DNA of 38,628 bases from Curtobacterium flaccumfaciens UCD-AKU (GCF_000349565.1 NZ_KB714620.1:129644-168271); one strand, 5' to 3'. Counted from the stretch's first letter, positions 1 through 7,879 are shown. The notes: generated by a model from the sequence alone, not told the origin. Made by a program: numbers and translations.

Positions 1-224
1 CACCGCGCCTCCCGTCCGTTTGTGCGCACGCCACGCGCGGGGCGCGCCGCCGAGTGGTCGCAACCGCCCGCTCACGTTCGCCGAGTGGTCGCGTTCGGTC
101 GGCTGACCCCGCTCCAGGCGACGGAACGTGACCACTCGGCATCCGGGCAGTGGGGAGTTGTGACCGCACTGACAGCCCGGCGCCGCGTCCGCCTGCCTGC
201 CCGCCCACGCGCTGCGGACGCAGA
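1..224. repeat. Non-coding repeat-bearing spacer downstream of bioY
   Basis: I see no convincing gene here. The stretch opens with a CGCGCCTCCCGTCCG-like segment also found in the 2.7 kb tandem array and near 34.4 kb and 38.5 kb. The motif CCGAGTGGTCGC occurs twice (about 50-62 and 81-92). GCCGAGTGGTC at 80-90 is answered by a perfect inverted copy, GACCACTCGGC, at 130-140, giving an 11-bp stem with a 39-nt loop. Related GGAGTGGTCGCG text appears near 38.48 kb. Frames open on both strands look like GC-rich artefacts. Confidence 0.6.
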
Positions 225-254
225 ACGGCCCCACACCGATCGGTGCGGGGCCGT
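225..254 (-). terminator. Probable terminator of bioY
   Basis: A 15-bp inverted repeat with one A-C mismatch sits 14 nt past the bioY stop codon. The left arm starts ACGGCCCC and the right arm ends GGGGCCGT, with no loop beyond the hairpin turn. No clear U-tract follows, which is usual for actinobacterial terminators. Confidence 0.65.
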
Positions 255-268
255 ACGCGTGCGAGGGG

Positions 269-868
269 TCAGCGGCGGCCGACGGCCTTCCACGCGAGCG
301 GCAGGATGCCGGCGGCGATGAGGGCCTTGGCGACGCCACCGATGATGAACGGGTACAGGCCGGCGGCGAGCACCGACTGGACGTCGTTCGGGGCGCCGAG
401 CTGGCCGAGCGCCACGGCGAGGTACGGCAGGCCGGTCACGAACGGGATCGCGCTCGCGAGCAGCATCGCGACCGCGGCACGACCGACGTTGCGGTCCCAG
501 TTGCGGCGGGCGAGCCAGCCGACGAGCCCGGCGGCCGGGATGAAGCCGATGACGTACCCGAAGCTCGGCAGGGCCAGGGCCTGCAGGCCGCCCTGCAGGT
601 CGGCGAAGAACGGGGCACCCGCGAGTCCGGCGACGGCGTAGACGAGCAGCGAGAGCATGCCGCGACGCGCGCCGAGCGTCGCGCCGACGAGCACGACGGC
701 CAGCGTCTGCCCGGTGATCGGGACCGGCCACATCGGGAGCTCGAGCTGCGCCATCGCGGCGGTGAACAGGGCTCCGCCGGCGACGAGGGCGGCGTCGGTG
801 GCCAGCCCGTGCGTGCGCAGACGGTCGGCGAGGACTGCGCGGGGAGCGAACCCGGTGGCGTTCGTCAT
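269..868 (-). CDS. bioY: BioY biotin transporter, ECF S component
   Basis: The 199-aa product is the substrate-binding membrane subunit of a biotin ECF transporter. Visible hallmarks are a hydrophobic protein of about six membrane segments, the family segment GQTLAVVLVGATLGARRG after the second helix, and PSFGYVIGF in the middle. Length matches the family (about 190-200 aa). ATG at 868 was chosen because AGGAG lies 7-8 nt upstream; the frame stays open further but the extra residues are not BioY-like. No bioM/bioN ATPase or T-component gene is adjacent, so it probably uses a shared energising module encoded elsewhere or works alone. A perfect 18-bp palindrome 22 nt upstream suggests biotin-responsive repression. 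Confidence 0.93.
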   Translation of the reverse strand: MTNATGFAPRAVLADRLRTHGLATDAALVAGGALFTAAMAQLELPMWPVPITGQTLAVVLVGATLGARRGMLSLLVYAVAGLAGAPFFADLQGGLQALALPSFGYVIGFIPAAGLVGWLARRNWDRNVGRAAVAMLLASAIPFVTGLPYLAVALGQLGAPNDVQSVLAAGLYPFIIGGVAKALIAAGILPLAWKAVGRR

Positions 869-890
869 GGATTCTCCTAGAATGGACTGC

Positions 891-908
891 TGGTTCCGTT
901 CGGAACCA
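891..908. promoter_or_regulatory. Candidate operator of bioY (18-bp palindrome)
   Basis: TGGTTCCGTTCGGAACCA has perfect 8-bp arms around a 2-bp centre. It lies 22 nt upstream of the bioY start, where the promoter should be, in the gap shared with the divergent ABC-F gene. Position and symmetry fit a dimeric repressor site. A BioQ-type (TetR) or other biotin regulator is the natural guess, but the sequence does not match an operator I can name with certainty. Confidence 0.55.
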
Positions 909-983
909 TCGGTCCCGTCAGCGTAGCGGTGCACCTCACGCACACACCGTTGTGCAAACCCACCAACTGATTGGACGTCCACT

Positions 984-2582
984 GTGCTTGCCGTGCACGA
1001 ACTCGAGATCCGCGTCGGAGCTCGTCTCCTCATGGAAGAAGTGTCCTTCCGTGTCGAGAAGGGCGACAAGATCGGACTCGTCGGCCGCAACGGCGCGGGG
1101 AAGACGACGATGACCAAGGCCCTCGCGGGCGAGACGCAGCCGAACGGCGGCACGATCGACCGCGGCGGGGAGATCGGCTACCTGCCGCAGGACCCCCGCT
1201 CCGGCGACCCGGAGGAGACGGCGCGGAAGCGCATCCTCGACGCCCGCGGGCTCGGTGAGCTCGTGGAGGGCATCCGCCTCGCCACGCTCGACATGGCGAG
1301 CGACGACGCGGCCGTCGCCGAGAAGGCGATGCGGCGCTACAGCCGTCTCGACGACCAGTTCAATGCGCTCGGTGGCTACGCGGCCGAGGCCGAGGCGGCC
1401 TCGATCGCGTCGAACCTGAAGCTGCCGGACCGCATCCTCGACCAGCAGCTCAAGACGCTCTCGGGTGGTCAGCGACGGCGCATCGAGCTCGCCCGCATCC
1501 TGTTCTCGGACGCCGAGACGATGATCCTCGACGAGCCGACCAACCACCTCGACGCCGACTCCGTCGTGTGGCTCCGCGAGCACCTGAAGACCTACCCCGG
1601 CGGCGTCATCATCATCTCCCACGACGTCGAGCTCGTCGAAGAGGTCGTGAACCGCGTCTTCTACCTGGACGCAAACCGCCAGACCATCGACATCTACAAC
1701 ATGGGCTGGAAGCTCTACCAGCGGCAGCGCGTCGCCGACGAGGAGCGCCGTCGCAAGGAGCGCGCAGGTGCCGAGAAGAAGGCCGCCACGCTCAAGGACC
1801 AGGCCGCTCGGTTCGGTGCGAAGGCCTCGAAGGCCGCCGCGGCGCACCAGATGGTCGCGCGTGCCGACAAGCTGCTCGCCGGCCTCGAGGACGAGCGCGT
1901 CGCCGACCGCGTCGCGAAGATCCGTTTCCCCACGCCGGCGCCGTGCGGTCGTACGCCGCTGATGGCCGAGGGGCTGTCGAAGTCCTACGGCTCGCTGGAG
2001 ATCTTCGCCGGTGTCGACCTGGCGATCGACCGCGGCTCCCGCGTGGTCATCCTCGGCTTCAACGGTGCGGGCAAGACGACGCTGCTGCGCATCCTCGCGG
2101 GTGCCGACCAGCCCGACACCGGTGAGATCCAGCCAGGCCACGGTCTGCGCATCGGCTACTACGCGCAGGAACACGAGAACATCGACATCAACCGCACGGT
2201 GATCGAGAACATGGTGTCGGCGTCGACGGACCTCAACGAGACCGAGGCCCGTCGGGTGCTCGGGTCGTTCCTGTTCACCGGCGACGACGGCTACAAGAAG
2301 GCCGGCGTCCTGTCCGGTGGTGAGAAGACGCGTCTGTCGCTCGCGATGATCGTCGTCTCGGGGGCGAACGTCCTGCTGCTCGACGAACCGACGAACAACC
2401 TGGACCCGGCGTCACGCGAGGAGATCCTCAACGCCCTGGCCGGCTTCGAGGGCGCGGTCGTCCTGGTGTCCCACGACGCCGGCGCGGTCGAGGCGCTCAA
2501 CCCCGAGCGCGTGCTGCTGCTGCCGGACGGCACCGAGGACCACTGGAACAAGGACTACGCGGAGCTCATCGAACTCGCGTAG
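984..2582 (+). CDS. ABC-F family ATPase (ribosome-associated type)
   Basis: The 532-aa protein has two fused ABC ATPase domains and no membrane segments, the layout of ABC-F translation factors. Domain 1 has Walker A GRNGAGKT (34-41), signature LSGGQ (159-163) and Walker B ILDEPTNHLD (181-190). Domain 2 has GFNGAGKT (358-365), LSGGE (443-447) and LLLDEPTNNLD (464-474). A charged linker rich in Arg, Lys and Glu (about 245-315) joins them, as expected for the inter-domain arm that reaches toward the ribosomal P site. ABC-F proteins relieve stalled ribosomes or protect against ribosome-targeting antibiotics; which applies here cannot be told. Start is GTG at 984; the upstream Shine-Dalgarno is weak. 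It is monocistronic, with a strong hairpin after the stop. Confidence 0.9.
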   Translation: MLAVHELEIRVGARLLMEEVSFRVEKGDKIGLVGRNGAGKTTMTKALAGETQPNGGTIDRGGEIGYLPQDPRSGDPEETARKRILDARGLGELVEGIRLATLDMASDDAAVAEKAMRRYSRLDDQFNALGGYAAEAEAASIASNLKLPDRILDQQLKTLSGGQRRRIELARILFSDAETMILDEPTNHLDADSVVWLREHLKTYPGGVIIISHDVELVEEVVNRVFYLDANRQTIDIYNMGWKLYQRQRVADEERRRKERAGAEKKAATLKDQAARFGAKASKAAAAHQMVARADKLLAGLEDERVADRVAKIRFPTPAPCGRTPLMAEGLSKSYGSLEIFAGVDLAIDRGSRVVILGFNGAGKTTLLRILAGADQPDTGEIQPGHGLRIGYYAQEHENIDINRTVIENMVSASTDLNETEARRVLGSFLFTGDDGYKKAGVLSGGEKTRLSLAMIVVSGANVLLLDEPTNNLDPASREEILNALAGFEGAVVLVSHDAGAVEALNPERVLLLPDGTEDHWNKDYAELIELA

Positions 2583-2627
2583 CCGCTTGCGAGACGCCGT
2601 CGTGTCCACACGACGCCGCTGAGCCGT

Positions 2628-2657
2628 CGAGGCGCCGCCGGAGACGGCGGCGCCTCG
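2628..2657 (+). terminator. Terminator of the ABC-F gene
   Basis: Perfect 13-bp arms (CGAGGCGCCGCCG and its complement) flank a GAGA tetraloop, 45 nt after the stop codon. A smaller hairpin (CGTCGTG with complement, 2598-2615) precedes it. No T-run follows. Confidence 0.75.
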
Positions 2658-2720
2658 CCGACGTGGGGGCGTGTCGCGATGACGACGGCGTCTTGCGCAC
2701 CGGCCTCGGGGTCGGTCGTG

Positions 2721-3149
2721 TGTCGCGCCTCCCGTCCGCACGGTGCCGCGTTCGCGGTCCGGTGCGGTGTTGCGTGGTGGGTGCGCGCTTGTGGTGCTGC
2801 ACGGTGCGGGGAAGCGCGCACGGGGTTGCGAGGTGCGCACGGTGCGGTCTGGAGGCGCGGTGCTGGTCGTGTGTCGCGCCTCCCGTGCGCACGGTGCCGC
2901 GTTCGCGGTCCGGTGCGGTGTTGCGTGGTGGGTGCGCGCTTGTGGTGCTGCACGGTGCGGGGAAGCGCGCACGGGGTTGCGAGGTGCGCACGGTGCGGTC
3001 TGGAGGCGCGGTGCTGGTCGTATGTCGCGCCTCCCGTCCGCACGGTGCCGCGTTCGCGGTCCGGTGCGGTGTTGCGTGGTGGGTGCGCGCTTGTGGTGCT
3101 GCACGGTGCGCGGAAGCGCGCACGGGGTTGCGAGGTGCGCACGGTGCGC
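2721..3149. repeat. 151-bp tandem repeat, about 2.8 copies
   Basis: Copies begin at 2721, 2872 and 3023, each at TGTCGCGCCTCCCGT, so the period is exactly 151 bp; the third copy stops near 3149. They differ at only a few bases, for example CCGTCCG against CCGTGCG and GCGGGGAAG against GCGCGGAAG. At each junction GGAGGCGCG pairs with CGCGCCTCC to form a 9-bp hairpin. The array fills the gap between the convergent ABC-F and SURF1 genes. Because 151 is not a multiple of three, the same peptides recur in different frames; none looks like a protein. A diverged single copy occurs near 34.4 kb. Confidence 0.9.
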
Positions 3150-3172
3150 TGACGCGCACACACGCCAGCGCG

Positions 3173-4171
3173 TCAGCGACGGGACGCGATGAGCTCGTCC
3201 TCGATCTCGGCGTCTGTCTTCGGCTTGAGGTTCTTGCGGCGTTCGCGCTCGAGGGCACGCTCGCGCTCCTCGGGGTCGTCCTGGTTGAGGTTCCGGTACT
3301 CCTGCACCATCACGTACGCCAGGAACCCGAAGCCCCCGGCGGCGAACAGGAACCACTGGATGAAGTAACTCAGGTGCAGCCCGGTGTCGGCGTTCGGGCG
3401 ATCCCAGCCGAGCGGGCGGGCCTCGGTCGGGGCGGGGGACTCCGAGGCGAGCTGCCCGTACGCACCGGTCCAGATGGGGTCGTCGACCTTGTTCGCCACG
3501 TCGGCCAGGGTGACCGACTGCACCTGGTCGGTGTCCTTCGGGTCGGAGCGGCCGGGGATGCGGGGTTCGCTCTGCTGCAGCCGGACGACGGCGGTGACCT
3601 CGCCGGACGGGGGAGCGGGAACGTGGTCGGGGGCGTCCTGCGCGTTGCCGGTCGGGACCCAGCCGCGGTCGACGATGAAGGCGCGGCCCTCGGACGTGAC
3701 GAGCGGGGTGAGGACCTCGAACCCGGGCTGCCCGTTGTGCACGCGGTTGCGGACGAGCAGCTGGGAGTCGACGTCGTACCGGCCGGTGACGGAGACCCGG
3801 AGCCACTCCTGCTCGTCCTGCCAGCTCGACGCCCTCGGCAGCGCCCGGTCGAGGGGGACGGGCGTGTGGTCGTAGTTCTGCGCGACCTGCTCGTTCTGCC
3901 GGACGGCTTCGTTGCGGCGGTCCCACTGCCACATGCCGAACAGCGTGCAGACGATGGCGAAGGCGACGGCGATCGCGAAGTACCCGAGCCAGCGGCGGCT
4001 CCGGACGAAGCGCCAGCCGACGAAGGGCTCGTCGGAGCGGCCGGGCGAACCCGAGTCCGAGCCCGATTCCAAGCCAGAGCCGGAGCCGGGGTCCGATCCG
4101 GCGGCGGCGCGCTGCAACTTGGCGGCGTGCTTGCGGCCGTACCGGGACTGCGGGTCGAAGCCGTCGGTCAT
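3173..4171 (-). CDS. SURF1 family cytochrome oxidase assembly protein
   Basis: The 332-aa membrane protein matches SURF1, which helps insert haem or otherwise assemble aa3-type cytochrome c oxidase. It has an N-terminal helix (about 62-80, GYFAIAVAFAIVCTLFGMWQW), the W-Q-x-x-R-type run WQWDRRNEA, and a large extracytoplasmic part with LLVRNRVHNGQPGFEVLTPL and FIVDRGWVP. A second helix near 275-293 is preceded by HLSYFIQWFLFA; GWDRP and LHLSY-QW are conserved in the family. The N-terminus carries a low-complexity Gly/Ser stretch (about 25-45), and the C-terminal tail is highly charged. It is the last gene of a three-gene operon, and its ATG overlaps the preceding stop by four bases (ATGA), implying translational coupling. 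Confidence 0.9.
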   Translation of the reverse strand: MTDGFDPQSRYGRKHAAKLQRAAAGSDPGSGSGLESGSDSGSPGRSDEPFVGWRFVRSRRWLGYFAIAVAFAIVCTLFGMWQWDRRNEAVRQNEQVAQNYDHTPVPLDRALPRASSWQDEQEWLRVSVTGRYDVDSQLLVRNRVHNGQPGFEVLTPLVTSEGRAFIVDRGWVPTGNAQDAPDHVPAPPSGEVTAVVRLQQSEPRIPGRSDPKDTDQVQSVTLADVANKVDDPIWTGAYGQLASESPAPTEARPLGWDRPNADTGLHLSYFIQWFLFAAGGFGFLAYVMVQEYRNLNQDDPEERERALERERRKNLKPKTDAEIEDELIASRR

Positions 4172-4476
4172 CGCGAGGTGCCGGTGGCGCGCACCCCGAC
4201 GTCGTTCTTCGGCGCTGCCACCGGGTCGCGCTCGTCGTCGAGGCGGTCGACGTCCTCGTGCATGCCGGTGACGCGCACCGGGAACGAGCGGGACCGCAGG
4301 TAGTCCGCCAGGAAGTCACGGTGCTCGTCGCACGCCGCCCAGATCTTCACGCGGTCGATCGCGTGGATGCGGGGGTTGCGCCAGTTCACGCGCCAGCCGG
4401 CCGTCGAGGTGCAACCCGCTCGCGAGCACACCGGGGTCGATCCGGGCTCGGTCTGCAGGTCGAACGTCGCACCCAT
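4168..4476 (-). CDS. Small conserved Cys/His protein of the SURF1 operon
   Basis: This 102-aa protein has no membrane segment and I cannot name a function. Its first half holds C17-x4-C22 and later C49-D-E-H52, a spacing that could bind zinc. The region NWRNPRIHAIDRVKIWAACD is dense in Trp and basic residues. The C-terminal 30 residues look disordered. Its start (ATG at 4476) shares a base with the stop of the upstream DUF3099 gene, and its own stop overlaps the SURF1 start. All three products are therefore probably made together. A role linked to membrane respiration is inference from context only. Confidence 0.75.
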   Translation of the reverse strand: MGATFDLQTEPGSTPVCSRAGCTSTAGWRVNWRNPRIHAIDRVKIWAACDEHRDFLADYLRSRSFPVRVTGMHEDVDRLDDERDPVAAPKNDVGVRATGTSR

Positions 4477-4898
4477 CAGCGGGGCCCCCACATCTTCGAT
4501 CGGTCGCCGTTGCGCTGCCACTCGTCCTGGGCGTGCTGCGCCTTCTGGCGGAGGCGGTCCTGTTCGTCGCGGTAGGCCTGGGCCCGTGCGTCCTCCTGCT
4601 GTTCGCGGAGGCGCGGGTCGACGGCGTCGTACAGCTCGATGGACCCGGCGGGGGAGATCATGTCGCTCTCGGTCCGGCTGCCGGCGTTCGCGATGACGAC
4701 GGCAACCCAGGGGATCACCGCGGCGAGGACGATCGGGATGACCGCGAGCCACGAGTGCCAGGTCGAGTACACGAGCACGGCGGAGATGAAGAGGACCACT
4801 CGGATTGCCATCTGCCAGACGTAGCGGGACAGGCGGTGCGCCCGGTCCTGCTCCGGTGTGTCCGGCAGCGAGGTGATGCTCGTGTGCGTGCTCTTCAT
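4476..4898 (-). CDS. DUF3099 family membrane protein
   Basis: This 140-aa protein opens with a polar segment (ITSLPDTPEQDRAHRLSRYVWQMAIR) and then two closely spaced hydrophobic helices (about 32-46 and 51-71), the pattern I associate with DUF3099 membrane proteins of Actinobacteria. The second half is polar and rich in Gln, Arg and Glu and probably forms a coiled coil (about 95-130). Function is unknown for the family. It is the first gene of the DUF3099 / Cys protein / SURF1 operon and is divergent from fabG. The ATG at 4898 has a GGAG about ten bases upstream. Confidence 0.8.
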   Translation of the reverse strand: MKSTHTSITSLPDTPEQDRAHRLSRYVWQMAIRVVLFISAVLVYSTWHSWLAVIPIVLAAVIPWVAVVIANAGSRTESDMISPAGSIELYDAVDPRLREQQEDARAQAYRDEQDRLRQKAQHAQDEWQRNGDRSKMWGPR

Positions 4899-5063
4899 AC
4901 AGATGGTCTCCGTCTACCCGTGGTCAAGCCTAATCCCGCCGGGCCGATCATGGGTGCGCCGCGCGCGAACCGGCAGGGTGGTCGGCTCCGGTACGCTCGT
5001 CCGGGCGTGTCCGCCGGGTCCCCGGCACCGCGTGCCGAGCAGAACCCACCGAACGGAGCGACC

Positions 5064-5777
5064 ATGAGCACCCCCCGTACCGTCCTCATCACCGGCGGCA
5101 ACCGCGGCATCGGCCGCGCGCTGGCCGAGCGGTTCGTCGCAGCCGGCCACCGGGTCGCCGTGACGTCGCGCAGCGGTCAGGGTGGTCCCGAGGGCGCGCT
5201 GACGGTGCAGGCCGACATCACCGACACGGCCTCCGTCGACGCCGCGTTCACGCAGGTCGAGGCCGAGTTCGGTCCGATCGAGGTCCTCGTCGCGAACGCC
5301 GGCATCACGAACGACCAGCTGCTCCTCCGCATGTCCGAGGACGACTTCACCAGCGTGGTCGACACGAACCTCACCGGCACCTTCCGCGTCGTCAAGCGCG
5401 CCACGAAGGGCATGATGAAGGCCAAGTTCGGGCGCATCGTGCTGATGTCGAGCGTCGTGGGTGCCTACGGCCAGATCGGCCAGGTCAACTACGCGTCCTC
5501 GAAGGCCGCCCTGGTCGGCATGGCCCGCTCGATCACCCGTGAACTCGGTTCGCGTGGCATCACCGCCAACGTCGTCGCGCCCGGCTTCATCCAGACCGAC
5601 ATGACCGCCGCGCTCTCCGACGAGCTGCAGGCCGAGTTCAAGAAGGCGATCCCGGCCGCCCGCTACGGCACGGTCGACGACGTCGCCGACGCCACGTTGT
5701 TCCTGGCGAGCGACGGCGCCGGGTACGTCTCCGGTGCGATCATCCCCGTCGACGGCGGCCTCGGGATGGGGCACTAG
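5064..5777 (+). CDS. fabG: Short-chain reductase, FabG type (3-oxoacyl-ACP reductase)
   Basis: The 237-aa protein is a classical short-chain dehydrogenase. It has the NADPH-binding GGNRGIG (11-17), NAG (78-80), catalytic N102, S130 and Y143-x3-K147, and the C-terminal PVDGGLGMGH typical of FabG1/MabA-like enzymes. FabG reduces 3-oxoacyl-ACP in fatty acid elongation. No other fatty acid synthesis gene is adjacent, so the exact acyl substrate is inferred. The ATG at 5064 follows GGAGCGACC; the frame is open for about 530 nt upstream but that part is non-homologous and antisense to the DUF3099 gene. A TACGCT at about 4993 could be the -10 box, giving a leadered mRNA. Confidence 0.9.
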   Translation: MSTPRTVLITGGNRGIGRALAERFVAAGHRVAVTSRSGQGGPEGALTVQADITDTASVDAAFTQVEAEFGPIEVLVANAGITNDQLLLRMSEDDFTSVVDTNLTGTFRVVKRATKGMMKAKFGRIVLMSSVVGAYGQIGQVNYASSKAALVGMARSITRELGSRGITANVVAPGFIQTDMTAALSDELQAEFKKAIPAARYGTVDDVADATLFLASDGAGYVSGAIIPVDGGLGMGH

Positions 5778-5868
5778 CCACCACCTGCGCACCGTTTCGT
5801 GCCCAGCGACCGTCCACGGGTGCTCGCGCGCCTGACGTGTCGCTGAGCGCGAAGACCAGCCGGTCCGC

Positions 5869-6507
5869 TCAGCCGCGCAGGCCGAGCGTCGCGAGCACGG
5901 CGGACAGGTCACGGTCGACGACCGCGACGTCCGCCTGCTCCCGCACGCGCGGCTTCGCGTCGAACGCGACCGACAGCGCCGCGACCCGCATCATCTCGAG
6001 GTCGTTCGCGCCGTCCCCGATCGCGATCGTCCGTGCCGGGTCGACACCGTCGGCGTCTGCCCACTCGCGGAGCGCGACGGCCTTCGCGTGCGCGTCGACG
6101 ACGTCGCCGAGCACGCGGCCGGTCAGCACGCCGCCGCTGACCTCGAGCCGGTTCGCCCGGCAGTGGTCGAGGCCGAGCTGCTCGGCGAAGGGGTCGAGGA
6201 CCTCGTGGAACCCGCCCGACACCACGCCGACGGTGCCGCCGGCGGCGTGCACGCCGCGGACGAGCTGGTCGGCGCCCCGCGTCACACGGACCGCCTGCTG
6301 CGCGCGGACGAAGACGTCTGCCTGGAGGCCCGCCAGGGTCGCGACACGCTCCCGGAGGCTCTCGGCGAAGTCGAGTTCCCCGCGCATGGCGCGCTCCGTG
6401 ATCGCCGCCACCTGTGGCCGGGTCCCGGCGCTGTCGGCGAGCAGTTCGATCACCTCGTCCTCGAGGAGGGTGGAATCGGCATCGAGGACGACGAGGAAGC
6501 GGGGCAC
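5869..6507 (-). CDS. serB: Phosphoserine phosphatase SerB
   Basis: The 212-aa HAD-superfamily phosphatase starts with VVLDADSTLLEDE. D9 is the nucleophile and D11 the acid/base, the DxDST motif of SerB. Motif II is seen in VGVVSGGF and motif IV in AIGDGANDLEMM. It would release serine from phosphoserine, the last step of serine synthesis. It is a single-domain form without the N-terminal ACT domains found in some actinobacterial SerB proteins. GTG at 6507 was chosen because TACCGT lies exactly 6 nt upstream, indicating a leaderless transcript. It converges on fabG with a gap of about 90 nt and only a weak 7-bp hairpin (5804-5845). Confidence 0.9.
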   Translation of the reverse strand: MPRFLVVLDADSTLLEDEVIELLADSAGTRPQVAAITERAMRGELDFAESLRERVATLAGLQADVFVRAQQAVRVTRGADQLVRGVHAAGGTVGVVSGGFHEVLDPFAEQLGLDHCRANRLEVSGGVLTGRVLGDVVDAHAKAVALREWADADGVDPARTIAIGDGANDLEMMRVAALSVAFDAKPRVREQADVAVVDRDLSAVLATLGLRG

Positions 6508-6513
6508 GCACCA

Positions 6514-6519
6514 ACGGTA
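6514..6519 (-). promoter_or_regulatory. -10 box of serB (leaderless)
   Basis: TACCGT on the minus strand ends 6 nt before the serB GTG, so transcription should begin at the start codon. This position is where many genes in the window carry a TANNNT hexamer. Confidence 0.6.
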
Positions 6520-6528
6520 CCGACTGGC

Positions 6529-6594
6529 GGAGGCACGGCCGCGTCGGGGACGCGAGCCGTGCCTCCAGACCGTCCGTCCGGGGCTGCGCCCCGG
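6529..6594 (-). terminator. Double-hairpin terminator of glgC
   Basis: The hairpin nearer glgC is CCGGGGC-TGC-GCCCCGG (6578-6594). The second is a 17-bp stem (6529-6566): GGAGGCACGGC and CGCGTC pair with their complements around a GGG loop with one bulged A. Both lie between glgC and serB, so serB is expected to use its own promoter. Confidence 0.75.
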
Positions 6595-6602
6595 GTGCGT
6601 CG

Positions 6603-7844
6603 TCACGCGTCGACGCGGACGCCCTTGCCCACCACGGTGATGCCGGACGCGGTGACGGTGAAGCCGCGTGCCTCGTCGGTCTCGCGGTCGACGCCGACCT
6701 GCGCACCCGGTGCGAGGACGACGTCCTTGTCGAGGATGGCGCGGTTGACGATCGCGCCGGCGCCGATGGTGGCGCGCTCGAACACGATCGAGTCGAGGAC
6801 CTTCGCACCGGAGTCGATCGAGCACCACGGCCCGATCATGCTGCGCTCGACCTGGGCGCCCGACACCAGGCAGCCGAGCGACACGAGCGAGTCGACCGTG
6901 GAGCCGGTGTTGCCGTTCGCGTCGCGGACGAACTTCGCCGGCGGCAGGTTCGTCTGCTGGTTGAAGATCGGCCAGTCCTGGTTGTACAGGTTGAAGACCG
7001 GGACCGGGGCGATGAGGTCCATGTGGGCGTCGAAAAACGAGTCGATCGTGCCCACGTCGCGCCAGTAGTACTTGTCGCGGTCGGTGGACCCGGGGACCTC
7101 GTTGCGCTGCAGGTCGTACACGCCGGCGTCGCCGCGGTTGACGAAGTCGGGCACGATGTCGCCGCCCATGTCGTGCGCCGAGGTCTCGAGCTGGCCGTCG
7201 CGCAGGACCGCGTCGACCAGGGCGTCCGCGTTGAACACGTAGTTGCCCATCGAGGCCAGGATCTCGCCGGGGGAGTCGGCCAGGCCGATCGCGTCCTTCG
7301 GCTTCTCGAGGAACGCGTCGATCTTGGTCGGGTCGTCCTCGGCCACCTGGATCACGCCGAACTGGTCGGCGAGGCCGATCGGCTGGCGGATCGCCGCGAC
7401 GGTGACGCTGCGGCCGGAGGCGATGTGCGCCTCGACCATCTGGTGGAAGTCCATCCGGTACACGTGGTCCGCGCCGACGACGACCACGATGTCGGGGCGT
7501 TCGTCGCGGAGCAGGTTGAGCGACTGCAGGATCGCGTCGGCCGACCCGGCGAACCAGCGCTTGCCGAGCCGCTGCTGCGCGGGGACCGACGCGACGTAGG
7601 AGCTGAGCAGCCCCTCCATCCGCCAGGTCTCCGCGACGTGTCGGTCGAGACTGTGCGACTTGTACTGGGTCAGGACCACGATCTTGTTGAGACCGGAGTT
7701 CACCAGGTTCGACAGTGCGAAGTCGATGAGACGGAAGTTGCCGCCGAACGGGACGGCGGGCTTCGCGCGATCGGCGGTGAGCGGCATGAGTCGTTTGCCT
7801 TCGCCACCGGCGAGCACGATGCCGAAGACCTTCTTTGGAGCCAT
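6603..7844 (-). CDS. glgC: Glucose-1-phosphate adenylyltransferase GlgC
   Basis: The 413-aa enzyme makes ADP-glucose from glucose-1-phosphate and ATP, the committed step to bacterial alpha-glucans. The N-terminal nucleotidyltransferase domain shows [25 protein letters not shown], the catalytic GADHVYRMD and FLEKP. The C-terminal part is a left-handed beta-helix with [15 protein letters not shown] and [16 protein letters not shown] at 7844 gives [10 protein letters not shown] and lies 7 nt after TACTGT; an ATG eight codons upstream (7868) would place the start upstream of that -10 box. Divergent glgA begins 47 nt away, the same arrangement as in mycobacteria and corynebacteria. Confidence 0.95.
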   Translation of the reverse strand: MAPKKVFGIVLAGGEGKRLMPLTADRAKPAVPFGGNFRLIDFALSNLVNSGLNKIVVLTQYKSHSLDRHVAETWRMEGLLSSYVASVPAQQRLGKRWFAGSADAILQSLNLLRDERPDIVVVVGADHVYRMDFHQMVEAHIASGRSVTVAAIRQPIGLADQFGVIQVAEDDPTKIDAFLEKPKDAIGLADSPGEILASMGNYVFNADALVDAVLRDGQLETSAHDMGGDIVPDFVNRGDAGVYDLQRNEVPGSTDRDKYYWRDVGTIDSFFDAHMDLIAPVPVFNLYNQDWPIFNQQTNLPPAKFVRDANGNTGSTVDSLVSLGCLVSGAQVERSMIGPWCSIDSGAKVLDSIVFERATIGAGAIVNRAILDKDVVLAPGAQVGVDRETDEARGFTVTASGITVVGKGVRVDA

Positions 7845-7851
7845 GCCGCTC

Positions 7852-7857
7852 ACAGTA
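7852..7857 (-). promoter_or_regulatory. -10 box of glgC (leaderless)
   Basis: TACTGT on the minus strand lies 7 nt before the glgC ATG. It faces away from the glgA -10 box 22 bp further on, so the -35 region of each promoter falls near the -10 of the other. Confidence 0.6.
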
Positions 7858-7879
7858 GGCGTCAGCACTGGGAACCGGT

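Noticed and set aside
984..2582. Antibiotic resistance call for the ABC-F protein
   Set aside because: ABC-F proteins include many housekeeping translation factors; sequence and context do not show a resistance role.
2721..3149. Possible CRISPR array
   Set aside because: The copies are contiguous 151-bp units with no unique spacers, and no cas gene is present.
2663..4303. Long plus-strand frames through the 151-bp array and opposite SURF1
   Set aside because: Peptides merely repeat in shifting frames because the unit is 151 bp; opposite-strand SURF1 is the real gene.
4533..5063. Upstream extension of fabG
   Set aside because: The extra residues do not resemble a short-chain dehydrogenase and are antisense to the DUF3099 gene; ATG 5064 has a ribosome site.
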